Assembly (NCBI GenBank): GCA_016290215.1
Contig: JAEETH010000007.1
Span: forward strand, 39,465-103,464
Reading direction: 5' to 3'
DNA length: 64,000 nucleotides
Source of the DNA: Bacteroidales bacterium
Lineage (GTDB): Bacteria > Bacteroidota > Bacteroidia > Bacteroidales > F082
In this document: positions 26,486-34,364 of the stretch, in pieces
Layout: each line of letters begins with the position of its first letter
Position numbering within the stretch: the stretch's first letter is position 1
Notes under the pieces: generated by a model
Told to the model about the DNA's origin: nothing
Databases searched by the model: none
What the model saw: only the letters and a program-made list of their open reading frames with translations
Position numbers and translations under genes: made by a program

Positions 26486-26657
26486 GATTCCCTTCGGGAA
26501 TGGAGTCCTTGTACCCTTTCTATCAGCGGCGGCTTGAGTTATTTACAATACGTTAATACTTCTTGCCGCCGCATAATGAACTGACAGCCCATTCCATTAA
26601 CTCCGTTGAAATCTCCGATTCGGCGGAGCCAATCTTCGATTTCCCGAAGGGAATCTT
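26486..26657. repeat. Family A element, copy 5, with ~45-bp extra segment
   Basis: 5' hairpin GATTCCC-TTC-GGGAATGGAG, central AGCGGCGGC...GCCGCCGC, 3' hairpin TTTCCC-GAA-GGGAATC. Between central and 3' hairpins is an added stretch with its own inverted repeat (CTCCGTTGAAATCTCC then GATTCGGCGGAG). Confidence 0.8.
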
Positions 26658-26699
26658 ATTTAATCAGTAATTGTTCAAAACTAAACTGCATTATTATAA

Positions 26700-26785
26700 G
26701 CTTCATAGCTGTAAGCAATCAGCCGTCAGCTATCAGCTAGGTGACACCAAGGCTGACTGCTGATGGCTGACTGCTGATGGCCAAA
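26700..26785. repeat. CTGATGGCTGACTGCTGATGG-type intergenic repeat
   Basis: AATCAGCCGTCAGCTATCAGC is followed by two direct copies of GGCTGACTGCTGATG; the two halves are partly inverted and can fold. Similar words (CAGTTATCAGTTGGCCGATGGCTGATGG) occur at 34960-34995. Nothing else was seen in 26433-26828. Confidence 0.55.
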
Positions 26786-26828
26786 TTCTCCTGCCTTTAT
26801 GTAAACTAATTCTGCTCATCTACTTCAT

Positions 26829-27806
26829 TTATTGTTCCATGCGGTGCGCCGCCACGTCGCGGGCGAGATATACCGCCTTGCGGTAGGCATCGGGCGAGGC
26901 TTGGTTCGTATTGACGATGTCGAAGGCGGGGCCATGCAATGGCGCGGCACACACTACAGGCAAACCTGCCCAATAGTAGGCACAACCACCCACGGTCATC
27001 AGCTTGAGCGGAAACACACCTTGGTCGTAATACATGGCCAACACCGCATCATATTTCCTCCATTGTCCATCGACAAACAGCTGCGACACCGAGAAAGGAC
27101 CGAAAGCCAAAATGCCCTTGTGTTGGGCATCGGCAACGGCCTTCAGCACCTTGTCGTCCTCATCCGTGATGGCATGGGGATTGAGTCCCAAAACCGCAAT
27201 CTTGGGCGCATTGATGCCGAAATCCGTCTTCAACGCTACGGAGAGCGTCGTCATCTTGGCCACAAGGAAGCGGATGTCGATTTGGGCCAGCGCTTCCTCC
27301 AAAGGCATGTCGTCGGTGGCTATGGCAATGCGCATGATGTCGTTCACCATCAAGCGCAACGCATCGGCATTCTTAAAGTTGGAGAACAGAAAATCCTGGC
27401 TAATCTGCGCCACCTTGCTGCTATCGGGAGCCATTACCAAGGCATCGGTATGGCCACTGCGCATATCCTCAAAGGCTTTTTTCATCGAAATCACCGACAT
27501 CTCCGCCGAGAGTTCGGTGGCCGCACCTGGCTCAATCTTCAACTCGTTTTCCACGATATTGATGATGTTGAACTTGCCCGGACTGGCTTGACGCACATCG
27601 CGGGTCAAAGCGTAATTGGGCGAATCCAAACCGAAATTCTTCTTGTAATAAGCGAATGCTTTCGACTGGCCATACAAGACGGGAGTCAACATTTCAAACA
27701 TTCGGGCATCGGCAAAGGTCTTCAAAATGACTTCATAACCGATGCCGTTGAAATCGCCGTGGGTCAGTGCCACACGCGGTAGTTTGGGGGTAGGAGCATC
27801 TTGCAT
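26829..27806 (-). CDS. pdxA: PdxA-family 4-hydroxythreonine-4-phosphate dehydrogenase, divergent, 325 aa
   Basis: PdxA oxidises 4-phosphohydroxy-L-threonine in vitamin B6 synthesis, using NAD and a divalent metal held by three His. Start RVALTHGDFNGIGYEVILKTF and VLGLNPHAITDEDD match the family. Metal-ligand His211 is present in NPHA. The position of ligand His166 (TTHLPL in E. coli) reads TDDMPL with Asp166, and the MYHDQG His is replaced by Tyr260 (MYYDQG). The APLHGPAFDI loop is retained. Two of three metal ligands are therefore changed, so activity on the usual substrate is uncertain. Standard start is the ATG at 27806. It is followed on the same strand side by kdtA upstream at 27899, possibly co-transcribed. 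Confidence 0.85.
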   Translation of the reverse strand: MQDAPTPKLPRVALTHGDFNGIGYEVILKTFADARMFEMLTPVLYGQSKAFAYYKKNFGLDSPNYALTRDVRQASPGKFNIINIVENELKIEPGAATELSAEMSVISMKKAFEDMRSGHTDALVMAPDSSKVAQISQDFLFSNFKNADALRLMVNDIMRIAIATDDMPLEEALAQIDIRFLVAKMTTLSVALKTDFGINAPKIAVLGLNPHAITDEDDKVLKAVADAQHKGILAFGPFSVSQLFVDGQWRKYDAVLAMYYDQGVFPLKLMTVGGCAYYWAGLPVVCAAPLHGPAFDIVNTNQASPDAYRKAVYLARDVAAHRMEQ

Positions 27807-27898
27807 AACTGTCAAATTTTACAACGCTGAATTTCAACATGAAATCAGACTTCAAAATTAGACAATAAAATCAAGAAAACAACAAAAAAAGCCGATTT

Positions 27899-29170
27899 TT
27901 ATGAAAAAAGTGCTTTTTCGAAGCCTTGCATGATGATTTTTGTGGCTCCAATTTGTGATTTGAGATACTTTCGGCAGGTTTCGGAAGCCTTGGCATAAAA
28001 AGCCTCGTCATCCATCAAACGACGACAAACCGTCGACAATTCGTCGGCATCATGGATGGGGAAAGCCCCTTGCAACGCCACCAAATCCACCGCTTCCTTG
28101 AAGTTCGTGTATTTCGGCCCGAAAATCACGGGGCAGCCAAAGGTGACGGGTTCCTGGATGTTGTGGATGTTGACGCCAAAGCCGCCACCGATATACACAA
28201 AGCGCGCATACTGATAAAGCTGAGAAAGAATACCTATTGTGTTTACAATTAATACCCTTGTCAATCGGCATTTCGACAGGCTCAATGACCTTAGATCGTC
28301 CGCGTCCAACTCCGTGTAGCATTGGCTTTCAGGAAACATCGCCTTGATTTGCGCCACATGGCTTTCAGAGACATCGTGAGGCGCCATGATGATGCAATAA
28401 TCATCGGGCAATTGCTGAACAAAAGTCGTCCAAAGGCGTTCGTCGGGCGGCCAGGTGCTACCTGCTATGATGCACTTGCGTCCCGCAATGAAACGCTCCA
28501 CCTCGGGGAAAGGTTTTGCCTGCTCCGCAATGGCTGCCACACGGTCGAAGCGTGTGTCGCCACAAAGCGTGACATTGTCGTAGCCCACATTATGCAAAAG
28601 CCCGACCGTGCCTTCATCCTGAACAAAGAAATGGGTCACAGCATCGAGTTGCTTACGGAACCATCTACCGTATGGCTTGAAGAAAAACGAGTTCTTGTTG
28701 AGAATCAAAGAGATGTAAAACAGCGGAATGCCCGCCTTTTTCAACGCCCGCATATAGTTGAACCAAAACTCGTATTTGATAAAAAACGCGGCCACAAAAT
28801 GATGGCGTTGCACCCATTTGGAGGCGTTCCAAGGCATGTCGGAAGGCAAATACAGGACTTCGTCAGCCAAAGGATAGTTCTTCCGCACCTCATACCCTGA
28901 AGGGGAAAAGAAAGAAAGCAGGATTTTGAACTGGGGATGCGTCTGTTTTATGGCCTCGATGACGGGTCGGCCCTGCTCAAACTCACCCAACGATGCGGCA
29001 TGGAACCAAATCCACTGCTCATTCGGCCCGTCCACGGTCTCCGGCACCTTGGCTTTTCTTTGTTGCCGACGGCCTTCAACCCATTGTTTGGCTTTTGGAT
29101 GGCCGAACCAAGCCGCCACCAAAATGCCGAAAGTGTACAACAGAACGCCTAAAGTAAACAGCATCAGCAT
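27899..29170 (-). CDS. waaA: 3-deoxy-D-manno-octulosonic acid (Kdo) transferase, 423 aa
   Basis: GT30 enzyme that adds Kdo to lipid IVA on the inner face of the inner membrane, an essential LPS core step. N-terminal membrane anchor (MLMLFTLGVLLYTFGILVAAWFG), then WFHAASLGEFEQGRPVIEA with the conserved catalytic-base Glu region, LLSFFSPSGYEVRKNYPLAD, and a C-terminal CMP-Kdo domain with VYIGGGFGVNIHNIQEP. Residues ~293-305 (LRSLSLSKCRLTR) interrupt the usual short link before the VLIVNTIGIL strand and are encoded by a family E repeat at 28267-28290. The gene overlaps no neighbour but starts 3 bp after the outer-membrane barrel gene, so they form an operon. Confidence 0.92.
   Translation of the reverse strand: MLMLFTLGVLLYTFGILVAAWFGHPKAKQWVEGRRQQRKAKVPETVDGPNEQWIWFHAASLGEFEQGRPVIEAIKQTHPQFKILLSFFSPSGYEVRKNYPLADEVLYLPSDMPWNASKWVQRHHFVAAFFIKYEFWFNYMRALKKAGIPLFYISLILNKNSFFFKPYGRWFRKQLDAVTHFFVQDEGTVGLLHNVGYDNVTLCGDTRFDRVAAIAEQAKPFPEVERFIAGRKCIIAGSTWPPDERLWTTFVQQLPDDYCIIMAPHDVSESHVAQIKAMFPESQCYTELDADDLRSLSLSKCRLTRVLIVNTIGILSQLYQYARFVYIGGGFGVNIHNIQEPVTFGCPVIFGPKYTNFKEAVDLVALQGAFPIHDADELSTVCRRLMDDEAFYAKASETCRKYLKSQIGATKIIMQGFEKALFS
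28267..28290. repeat. Family E repeat inside the Kdo transferase gene
   Basis: GGCATTTCGACAGGCTCAATGACC is read in frame on the minus strand as RSLSLSKCR. The words match the intergenic copy at 46619-46645 and the LptF/G tail. Confidence 0.75.
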
Positions 29171-29173
29171 CAA

Positions 29174-29986
29174 TTAATCATAGTAATACTTCTCGGGCTG
29201 GCGTTGGTAGGTCGGGATGTTCCAAGTGACGCGAATGCCGTAGTAGAAGTCGTTGAAGCGTTTCTTCGGGTCGGTGGGACCCACAGGTTCCATTATTCCC
29301 GTTTCGGGGTTGGTAAACACGCGGAAATCGTAGTCACGGAGTTCACGTGTGCGGGCGTATGTCACCTCAAGGGCTATGGAAAGGTTAAGCAAGCGGTTGT
29401 CGCTAAGGTAGAGATAACCCGTCTCGAAATGAACTGCCGGGCCGCCGCGCATTCGGTCGTAACCATATTTATAGTCACCAGCCAACGCAAAAGGCTTATT
29501 CAACAAGGTCTCCTGGAAATCGGCACGGATGCGGTTGCGGAGATAGCCCAAACCGCCTTGCACAAAGAAACCAGAGTTGGGATTGGTGCCGTATGAAAAC
29601 AACTTGCCCACCTCAGCTTGGAAGAGGAAGCCTCGCTGTTCGATGGTCAGCTCAGACATGCTGCCACTACCGCCGATGATTTCGCCATCCACCGTGGTGA
29701 TGCCTTCGCCAAAAATCGAAATCCAACCACCTTTCACCCTGTTGCCCGTGATGAAATTGCCGTTTGCGGTAAAAAGCCAATTGGATTCTGTCTTATAGAC
29801 AAAACTGCCCCCTATCGAATGGTTGAAGCCATACATGTCTCTCGTGTTCATGGCGGGCAACTCAAAGGCGTAGGTCACCTGAAACATGGCCACCGGGATG
29901 GGTTCTTGCATGATATCCTTGACAGGCTGCGCCGACAGATGAAAAACGAAGCCTAACAAGAGAAAAGGTATAAGGACTTTGCGCAT
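29174..29986 (-). CDS. Outer-membrane beta-barrel-like protein, 270 aa
   Basis: Signal peptide 1-20 (MRKVLIPFLLLGFVFHLSAQ). The rest alternates hydrophobic and polar residues with many aromatic girdle residues and ends in an aromatic strand (YYGIRVTWNIPTY), consistent with an 8- to 12-strand outer-membrane barrel. Motifs such as GGSFVYKTESNWLFTANGNF and FFVQGGLGYLRNRIRADF are strand-turn-strand repeats. I recognise no named family; similar genes upstream of Kdo transferase are common in Bacteroidales. The gene lies 3 bp from waaA on the same strand and shares a palindromic promoter (30035-30056) with the divergent peptidase gene. Role in envelope assembly is inferred. Confidence 0.7.
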   Translation of the reverse strand: MRKVLIPFLLLGFVFHLSAQPVKDIMQEPIPVAMFQVTYAFELPAMNTRDMYGFNHSIGGSFVYKTESNWLFTANGNFITGNRVKGGWISIFGEGITTVDGEIIGGSGSMSELTIEQRGFLFQAEVGKLFSYGTNPNSGFFVQGGLGYLRNRIRADFQETLLNKPFALAGDYKYGYDRMRGGPAVHFETGYLYLSDNRLLNLSIALEVTYARTRELRDYDFRVFTNPETGIMEPVGPTDPKKRFNDFYYGIRVTWNIPTYQRQPEKYYYD

Positions 29987-30034
29987 AACAATTCTTTTTT
30001 ATCCAACGAGCAAACGACGGTTTTAGTATTGCGC

Positions 30035-30056
30035 TGCAAAAATACGTATTTTTGCA
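30035..30056. promoter_or_regulatory. Perfect palindrome carrying two opposed -7 boxes
   Basis: A 22-bp perfect palindrome centred on TACGTA. On the plus strand TATTTTTG is at 30047-30054, 19 bp before the M16 start (30073). On the minus strand the same word is at 30037-30044, facing the barrel gene (start 29986). Both boxes share the same DNA, so only one polymerase could occupy it at a time. Confidence 0.7.
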
Positions 30057-30072
30057 CGCAATTAATCGAAAA

Positions 30073-31314
30073 ATGCTGGAAAACAAATACACCGAAGCCG
30101 TCCTTCCCAACGGCATCAGGCTGATACATAAGGAAAAACAAGGCGAGATTGCCCACTTGGTGCTCATGGTGGAAACGGGCACCCGCGACGAATTGGCACA
30201 CGAAAACGGTCTCGCCCACTTTGTAGAACACACCATCTTCAAAGGCACGCAAAACCGCAAGGCCTACCATATCCTGAGTTGCCTCGACAATGTGGGTGGC
30301 GACCTCAACGCCTTCACCACCAAGGAGGAAACGTGCATCCAGGCCACGTTTCTCAAGCAACACTACAAGCGCAGCCTCGACCTTTTCGCCGACATCGCCT
30401 TCCGCTCCATCTTTCCCGAAAACGAGTTAGCCAAGGAAAAGGAAGTCATCCTCGACGAAATCAACTCGTATTTGGACTCACCCTCCGACGAGATTTATGA
30501 CCTGTTTGAGGAGATGGTCTTCAAGGGTCATCCCTTGTCGCGCAACATCTTGGGCACCACTGAGTTGGTGAGAGGCTTCCATCGTCAGGACATCCTCGAC
30601 TTTATGGCGCACAACTACAGCACCGACCAGATGGTGTTGGCCAGCATCGGCGACATCAGCTTCAAGGAATTCGAGCGGATGGCCATGCATGAGTTTGGCA
30701 GCCAACCGGCGCACCTTATTAATAAAAAGCGGGAAATCTTCAAGGGTTACACGCCTGAACAACGCGCTGCAAAGCGTAACAACCACTTGAGCCACTGCAT
30801 CATAGGCGGCATCGCGCCCGAGTTCAGCAGCCCTTTGCGTATGCCCATCGTGATGCTCAACAACGTGCTGGGTGGTCCCGCCATGAGCTCACGTCTTGGC
30901 TTGAACATCCGTGAGAAATACGGCTTCGCTTACAGCATCGAGTCGCAATACACCGCTTACAGCGATGTCGGTCTTATCAACGTCTACATGGGCGTCGACC
31001 CCGATTCATTGGAAAAGGCTATTGAGTTGGTACACAAAGAATTGAACAAACTTTGCACACAAAAGTTAGGTACTTTGCAACTGCATCATGCCAAGCAACA
31101 ACTCATCGGGCAGGTCGCCTTGAGCTACGAAAGCGGCATGAACGAGCTTTTGAGTGCGACGCGTTCGCTCCTCATGGGCGAGCCCATCGAATACATGGAC
31201 GACATCATCCGCAATGTGGAGGCTGTTTCTGCTGAAGACATTTTGGACGTGGCCAATCGGGTGTTTGACGAGGGGCAGCTGAGTCAGATTATCTTCGAAG
31301 GAGATACCCCGTAG
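30073..31314 (+). CDS. M16 family zinc metallopeptidase, 413 aa
   Basis: The inverted zinc motif HxxEH appears as H49-F-V-E52-H53 (LAHFVEHTIFKGT), and the downstream Glu ligand lies in KEVILDEINSYLDSP (~125-135). The C-terminal half carries the R/Y substrate-binding pattern (RLGLNIREKYGFAYSIESQYTAY). A single-chain length of ~410 fits the PqqL/processing-peptidase type that works as dimer or with an inactive partner. No signal peptide is seen, so cytoplasmic or exported by another route. Start is the ATG at 30073; an upstream frame start lies inside the promoter. The stop codon TAG and the last residues (GDTP) are encoded by the first REP hairpin (31306-31318). Confidence 0.9.
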   Translation: MLENKYTEAVLPNGIRLIHKEKQGEIAHLVLMVETGTRDELAHENGLAHFVEHTIFKGTQNRKAYHILSCLDNVGGDLNAFTTKEETCIQATFLKQHYKRSLDLFADIAFRSIFPENELAKEKEVILDEINSYLDSPSDEIYDLFEEMVFKGHPLSRNILGTTELVRGFHRQDILDFMAHNYSTDQMVLASIGDISFKEFERMAMHEFGSQPAHLINKKREIFKGYTPEQRAAKRNNHLSHCIIGGIAPEFSSPLRMPIVMLNNVLGGPAMSSRLGLNIREKYGFAYSIESQYTAYSDVGLINVYMGVDPDSLEKAIELVHKELNKLCTQKLGTLQLHHAKQQLIGQVALSYESGMNELLSATRSLLMGEPIEYMDDIIRNVEAVSAEDILDVANRVFDEGQLSQIIFEGDTP

Positions 31315-31586
31315 AGGTTATCTATTCATAACCAACAACACCTATTTTACACCAACTATACCCCGTAGGGGTTTCCTCTTCATAACTAACAACCACCAAC
31401 ACAATAAAAACTACCCCGTAGGGGTTTTCTCTTCATAACCAACGATACCTGTTTTTCACCAACCATACCCCGTAGGGGTTTCCTCTTCATAACTAACAAC
31501 CACCAACACAATAATAACTACCCCGTAGGGGTTATCTATTCATAACCAACGATATCTAATTTTCACCAACTATACCCCATAGGGGT
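31306..31586. repeat. Upstream REP array of the RAYT (6 hairpins, CCCCGTAGGGG)
   Basis: Six hairpin cores of type ACCCC-GTA-GGGGT at 31306, 31360, 31413, 31467, 31520 and 31574, 53-54 bp apart. The first has CCCCGTAGAGG and the last CCCCATAGGGG. The spacers alternate between two forms (one with CAACGATACCT, one with CAACCACCAACAC), giving a ~107-bp higher-order period. This fills the 283-bp gap between the M16 gene and the transposase. Confidence 0.9.
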
Positions 31587-31597
31587 TTTCTACAAAG

Positions 31598-32059
31598 ATG
31601 GCAAACACATACAATCAAATCTACATCCATTTAGTCTTCGCAGTGAAATACCGCGATGCCGTCATCGACAAATCATGGCGGCAAGAGCTTTACCAATACA
31701 TCATCGGCCTGATTGCCAACAGAGGCCACAAAGTTTATTCAATCGGTGGGATGAGCGACCATATCCACATCTTGGTGAGCCTTTCGCCCAAACAAGCCAT
31801 TTCAGAATTGGTGTTGGAAGTGAAAAGGGCCTCATCCTTGTGGATAAAAGAAAAGCAATTTGTTAGATGCCAGTTTGCTTGGCAAGAAGGATTCGGAGCA
31901 TTTTCGTATGGCAAATCACAAGTGGATAATGTTGTAAAGTACATCCAAAACCAAGAGAGCCATCATGCCAAACATACATTCAGAGACGAATATGTTTCGT
32001 TCTTGAAACTATTCGGCATCGAATATGATGAAAAATATGTGTTTCGTGAGATGGAATGA
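31598..32059 (+). CDS. REP-associated tyrosine transposase (RAYT, Y1/IS200-like), 153 aa
   Basis: Single-domain HUH transposase: strand YIHLVFAVKYR, metal-binding H55-I-H57 in SDHIHILVSL, a helix with ELVLEVKRASSLWIKEK and catalytic-type Tyr115 in the C-terminal helix (VVKYIQNQESHH). These enzymes cut and rejoin single-stranded DNA at hairpins through a 5'-phosphotyrosine link. Size and the YIQNQ..HH ending fit RAYT/IS200-type proteins. It lacks a partner TnpB and is flanked on both sides by arrays of short hairpins in opposite orientation, which is the REP-RAYT layout rather than a classical IS200. All key residues are present, so it may be active. The frame appears intact. Confidence 0.9.
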   Translation: MANTYNQIYIHLVFAVKYRDAVIDKSWRQELYQYIIGLIANRGHKVYSIGGMSDHIHILVSLSPKQAISELVLEVKRASSLWIKEKQFVRCQFAWQEGFGAFSYGKSQVDNVVKYIQNQESHHAKHTFRDEYVSFLKLFGIEYDEKYVFREME

Positions 32060-32073
32060 CCATAGAAAAGGAA

Positions 32074-32498
32074 ACCCCTACGGGGTAAAGTAAAAGTTGA
32101 GAATCAGCCGTTTCCATTAAAAGATAGCCCCTACGGGGCAAGGTGACGACAAAAAAAAGGGGTTTCAATTAATAGACAGCCCCTACGGGGCAAAGCAACA
32201 ACAAAAAGACAGCTTCAATTACAAGGTAGCCCCTACGGGGCAAAATGACGACAAAAAAGGGTTTTCAATTAATAGACAGCCCCTACGGGGCAAAGCAACA
32301 ACAAAAAGACAGCTTCAATTACAAGGTAGCCCCTACGGGGCAAAATGACGACAAAAAAACAGGTTTTTCAATTAATAGACAGCCCCTACGGGGCAGGGTG
32401 ATGACAAAAAACTAGCTTTTCCATTAATAGATAGCCCCTACGGGGCAGGGTGATGACAAAAAACTAGCTTTTCCATTAATAGATAGCCCCTACGGGGC
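32074..32498. repeat. Downstream REP array of the RAYT (9 hairpins, CCCCTACGGGG)
   Basis: Hairpin cores ACCCC-TAC-GGGGT (32074) and GCCCC-TAC-GGGGC (32127, 32179, 32229, 32279, 32329, 32382, 32434, 32486), 50-53 bp apart. The tetraloop is the reverse complement of the upstream array, so the arrays are inverted about the gene. Spacers again alternate (GCAACAACAAAAAGACAGCT versus ATGACGACAAAAAA), with a ~100-bp higher-order repeat. Confidence 0.9.
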
Positions 32499-32519
32499 AA
32501 AATGACGACAAAAAAAGCT

Positions 32520-32813
32520 TCAATTAAAGCGGAAAATAATCGGTTAAAGCGGAAAAACTCCGATTAAAACGGAAATTTTACAAAATTGATTTATTTTTTT
32601 CTCATCTCACACTCATCGACTTACCCCATGTGATGAAAAATAGTTGAAAAAAAAGCTTGACAAATTTTTCCCAGTTTGTAATTTTACAGCATGAAACGAC
32701 ATAAAAATAGATTAAAACAGAATTTTTTAGATTGAATTATACCTAGAACGGGCTTTAGGCCAAAAAACAACATGAAACACCTTTAACTGTATTTTTCACC
32801 AAAAACAAACAAC
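32520..32813. other. AT-rich leader with TTAAAGCGGAAAA repeats and a weak promoter
   Basis: Three copies of TTAAA(G/A)CGGAAA lie at ~32524-32575. A TTGACA-like -35 (32658-32663) and TAATTTTA (32679-32686, 7 of 8 to TAnnTTTG) could be the promoter of the T9SS gene at 32814, giving a leader of ~120 nt. A 14-codon frame (MKRHKNRLKQNFLD) starts at 32691, but nothing supports its use. Confidence 0.4.
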
Positions 32814-34244
32814 ATGAAAACTAGACTTTACACCCTTATCACCGGTCTGCTGATGGCCGTCTGCATCACGGGTAACGGACAAGAAATCGTCAGCACTTTC
32901 ACCTCAACCTCAACCTGTTGGTATGGCGATATCGTAGAAACCTCTGACGGAAATTTCATCATTGGGAACTGCATCAGCCTTTTTAACGACAGGGAATACA
33001 TAGTTTACAAAGTCACTCGCGAGGGTGCCTACCGCGACAGCATCTGTTTATACAATATTTACGGCTTGCTGGAAGTTCCAAATGAGACCGATCTGATGCT
33101 CCTTTATGGCTTTAGTATCGAATCCAACATCTATCATCTTACACTCACACTCATCGATACTAGCCTCAATGTGGTCAGCGAAACCAGCATCCCCATCGGC
33201 GAGTGTGTCTATGAGTTTTGGGATGGCACTGTTTTTGTCGCGCCTAACGGAGAAATCCTTTTTCCGTATAGTATCGACGTGTTCCACATCATGCGTATAG
33301 GATTAGACGGCATTGTATTGGAGGACAAGGCTTTCCCAGAAATACCTTGTGGCACATGGGATCCAGAGAGCACTAATGACTCCGAGGTATATTATTCCGA
33401 CATCAATGTCTTCACCAAATCGCCTTTAACCTATCACTGCCTTGGCTTCTATAGGAACTCGGATGGTACGACCATTATGACCAACCATATTCTTGACGAG
33501 AACTTGAACATCATCGAGAACATTGAATACGACCCTTATGAGCCAAATTCCATTTTCGGACCAGAAAATTATTCCAGCATTGCCACACTCGGCACTGGTA
33601 TGGAACCAAAGAAAACCTACCTGTCCACATCGATGAGGTTCTCTAACTCAAACCCGGCATCCACCATCATCAGATACGACATCAACCACCATCCTGACGC
33701 GGCACTAAGTTTTGCAAGCAACACGCATCCTGGCTTTCTTAAAACAAAAGGAGAAAATATCCTATATTTCTCATTGACATATTATGAAACTTTCATCACT
33801 CTTTACCGCTTGGACGGTAACCTCACCGACATTTGGCACATTGGGCTGCCCAATACGACTTCATCACAGACTGCCTTGCACACAATGAAAATCCTGAGAA
33901 ACGGAGACATCATCATCGGATGCAGCATATACGTTAATAACGGACCTTTATTCCAATACTTCATCATCCACGACAGCACTTTGGACAGCACAAAAGAAAT
34001 AGTTACGACTAATGATCATTTTAAGGTCTTCCCCAATCCTGTAAAGGACGCATTGAGCCTCGAATTCACTGACGGCGCCGAGCCTAAGAGCGTTGAACTT
34101 TATGACATCGCAGGCCGCTTGGTCAGCACCAAACCAAACAATTTGGAAAGCATCGACATGAGCGCGATGCCCTCTGGGGTCTATATGCTGCGCGTCACCA
34201 TGAAAGACGGTACAAGCTACAATGAAAAGATTTTAAAAGAATAG
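32814..34244 (+). CDS. T9SS-secreted protein of unknown function, 476 aa
   Basis: Signal peptide ~1-22 (MKTRLYTLITGLLMAVCITGNG, cleaved before QEIVSTF). The body is beta-rich and reads like a propeller: repeated strands such as GDIVETSDGNFIIGNCI, GTVFVAPNGEILFPYSI and LHTMKILRNGDIIIGCSI, which follow the D/NG-(D/N)-I-I-I blade pattern. The T9SS sorting domain occupies ~400-476 (FKVFPNPVKDALSLEF, VYMLRVTMKDGTSYNEK). Substrate or partner unknown. It lies alone after the RAYT island and is followed by a terminator at 34285. The start is the only good ATG before the signal peptide. Confidence 0.78.
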   Translation: MKTRLYTLITGLLMAVCITGNGQEIVSTFTSTSTCWYGDIVETSDGNFIIGNCISLFNDREYIVYKVTREGAYRDSICLYNIYGLLEVPNETDLMLLYGFSIESNIYHLTLTLIDTSLNVVSETSIPIGECVYEFWDGTVFVAPNGEILFPYSIDVFHIMRIGLDGIVLEDKAFPEIPCGTWDPESTNDSEVYYSDINVFTKSPLTYHCLGFYRNSDGTTIMTNHILDENLNIIENIEYDPYEPNSIFGPENYSSIATLGTGMEPKKTYLSTSMRFSNSNPASTIIRYDINHHPDAALSFASNTHPGFLKTKGENILYFSLTYYETFITLYRLDGNLTDIWHIGLPNTTSSQTALHTMKILRNGDIIIGCSIYVNNGPLFQYFIIHDSTLDSTKEIVTTNDHFKVFPNPVKDALSLEFTDGAEPKSVELYDIAGRLVSTKPNNLESIDMSAMPSGVYMLRVTMKDGTSYNEKILKE

Positions 34245-34284
34245 CGTAAGTGCTTTTTCCATAATGATTTAGTTTTAGTTGATT

Positions 34285-34317
34285 AAAGCGGAGGCAAAAA
34301 GTCTCCGCTTTTCTCTT
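34285..34317 (+). terminator. Intrinsic terminator after the 32814 gene
   Basis: AAAGCGGAG (34285-34293) pairs with CTCCGCTTT (34303-34311), followed by TCTCTTT. Confidence 0.8.
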
Positions 34318-34364
34318 TCATGAATGGCACTGTCATTCTTTTTACACAAATGGCCATAAATCAC

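Noticed and set aside
31598-32059. Complete IS200/IS605 insertion sequence
   Set aside because: No TnpB and no single pair of subterminal hairpins; instead multi-copy REP arrays flank the gene.
31306-32498. CRISPR array on either side of a small gene
   Set aside because: Spacing is regular, but the intervening sequences recur in alternation and are not unique, the repeated core is a short palindrome, and no cas gene is near. REP arrays explain it better.
32691-32735. 14-codon leader peptide upstream of the 32814 gene
   Set aside because: No attenuator structure or codon bias is seen; such short frames arise by chance in AT-rich leaders.
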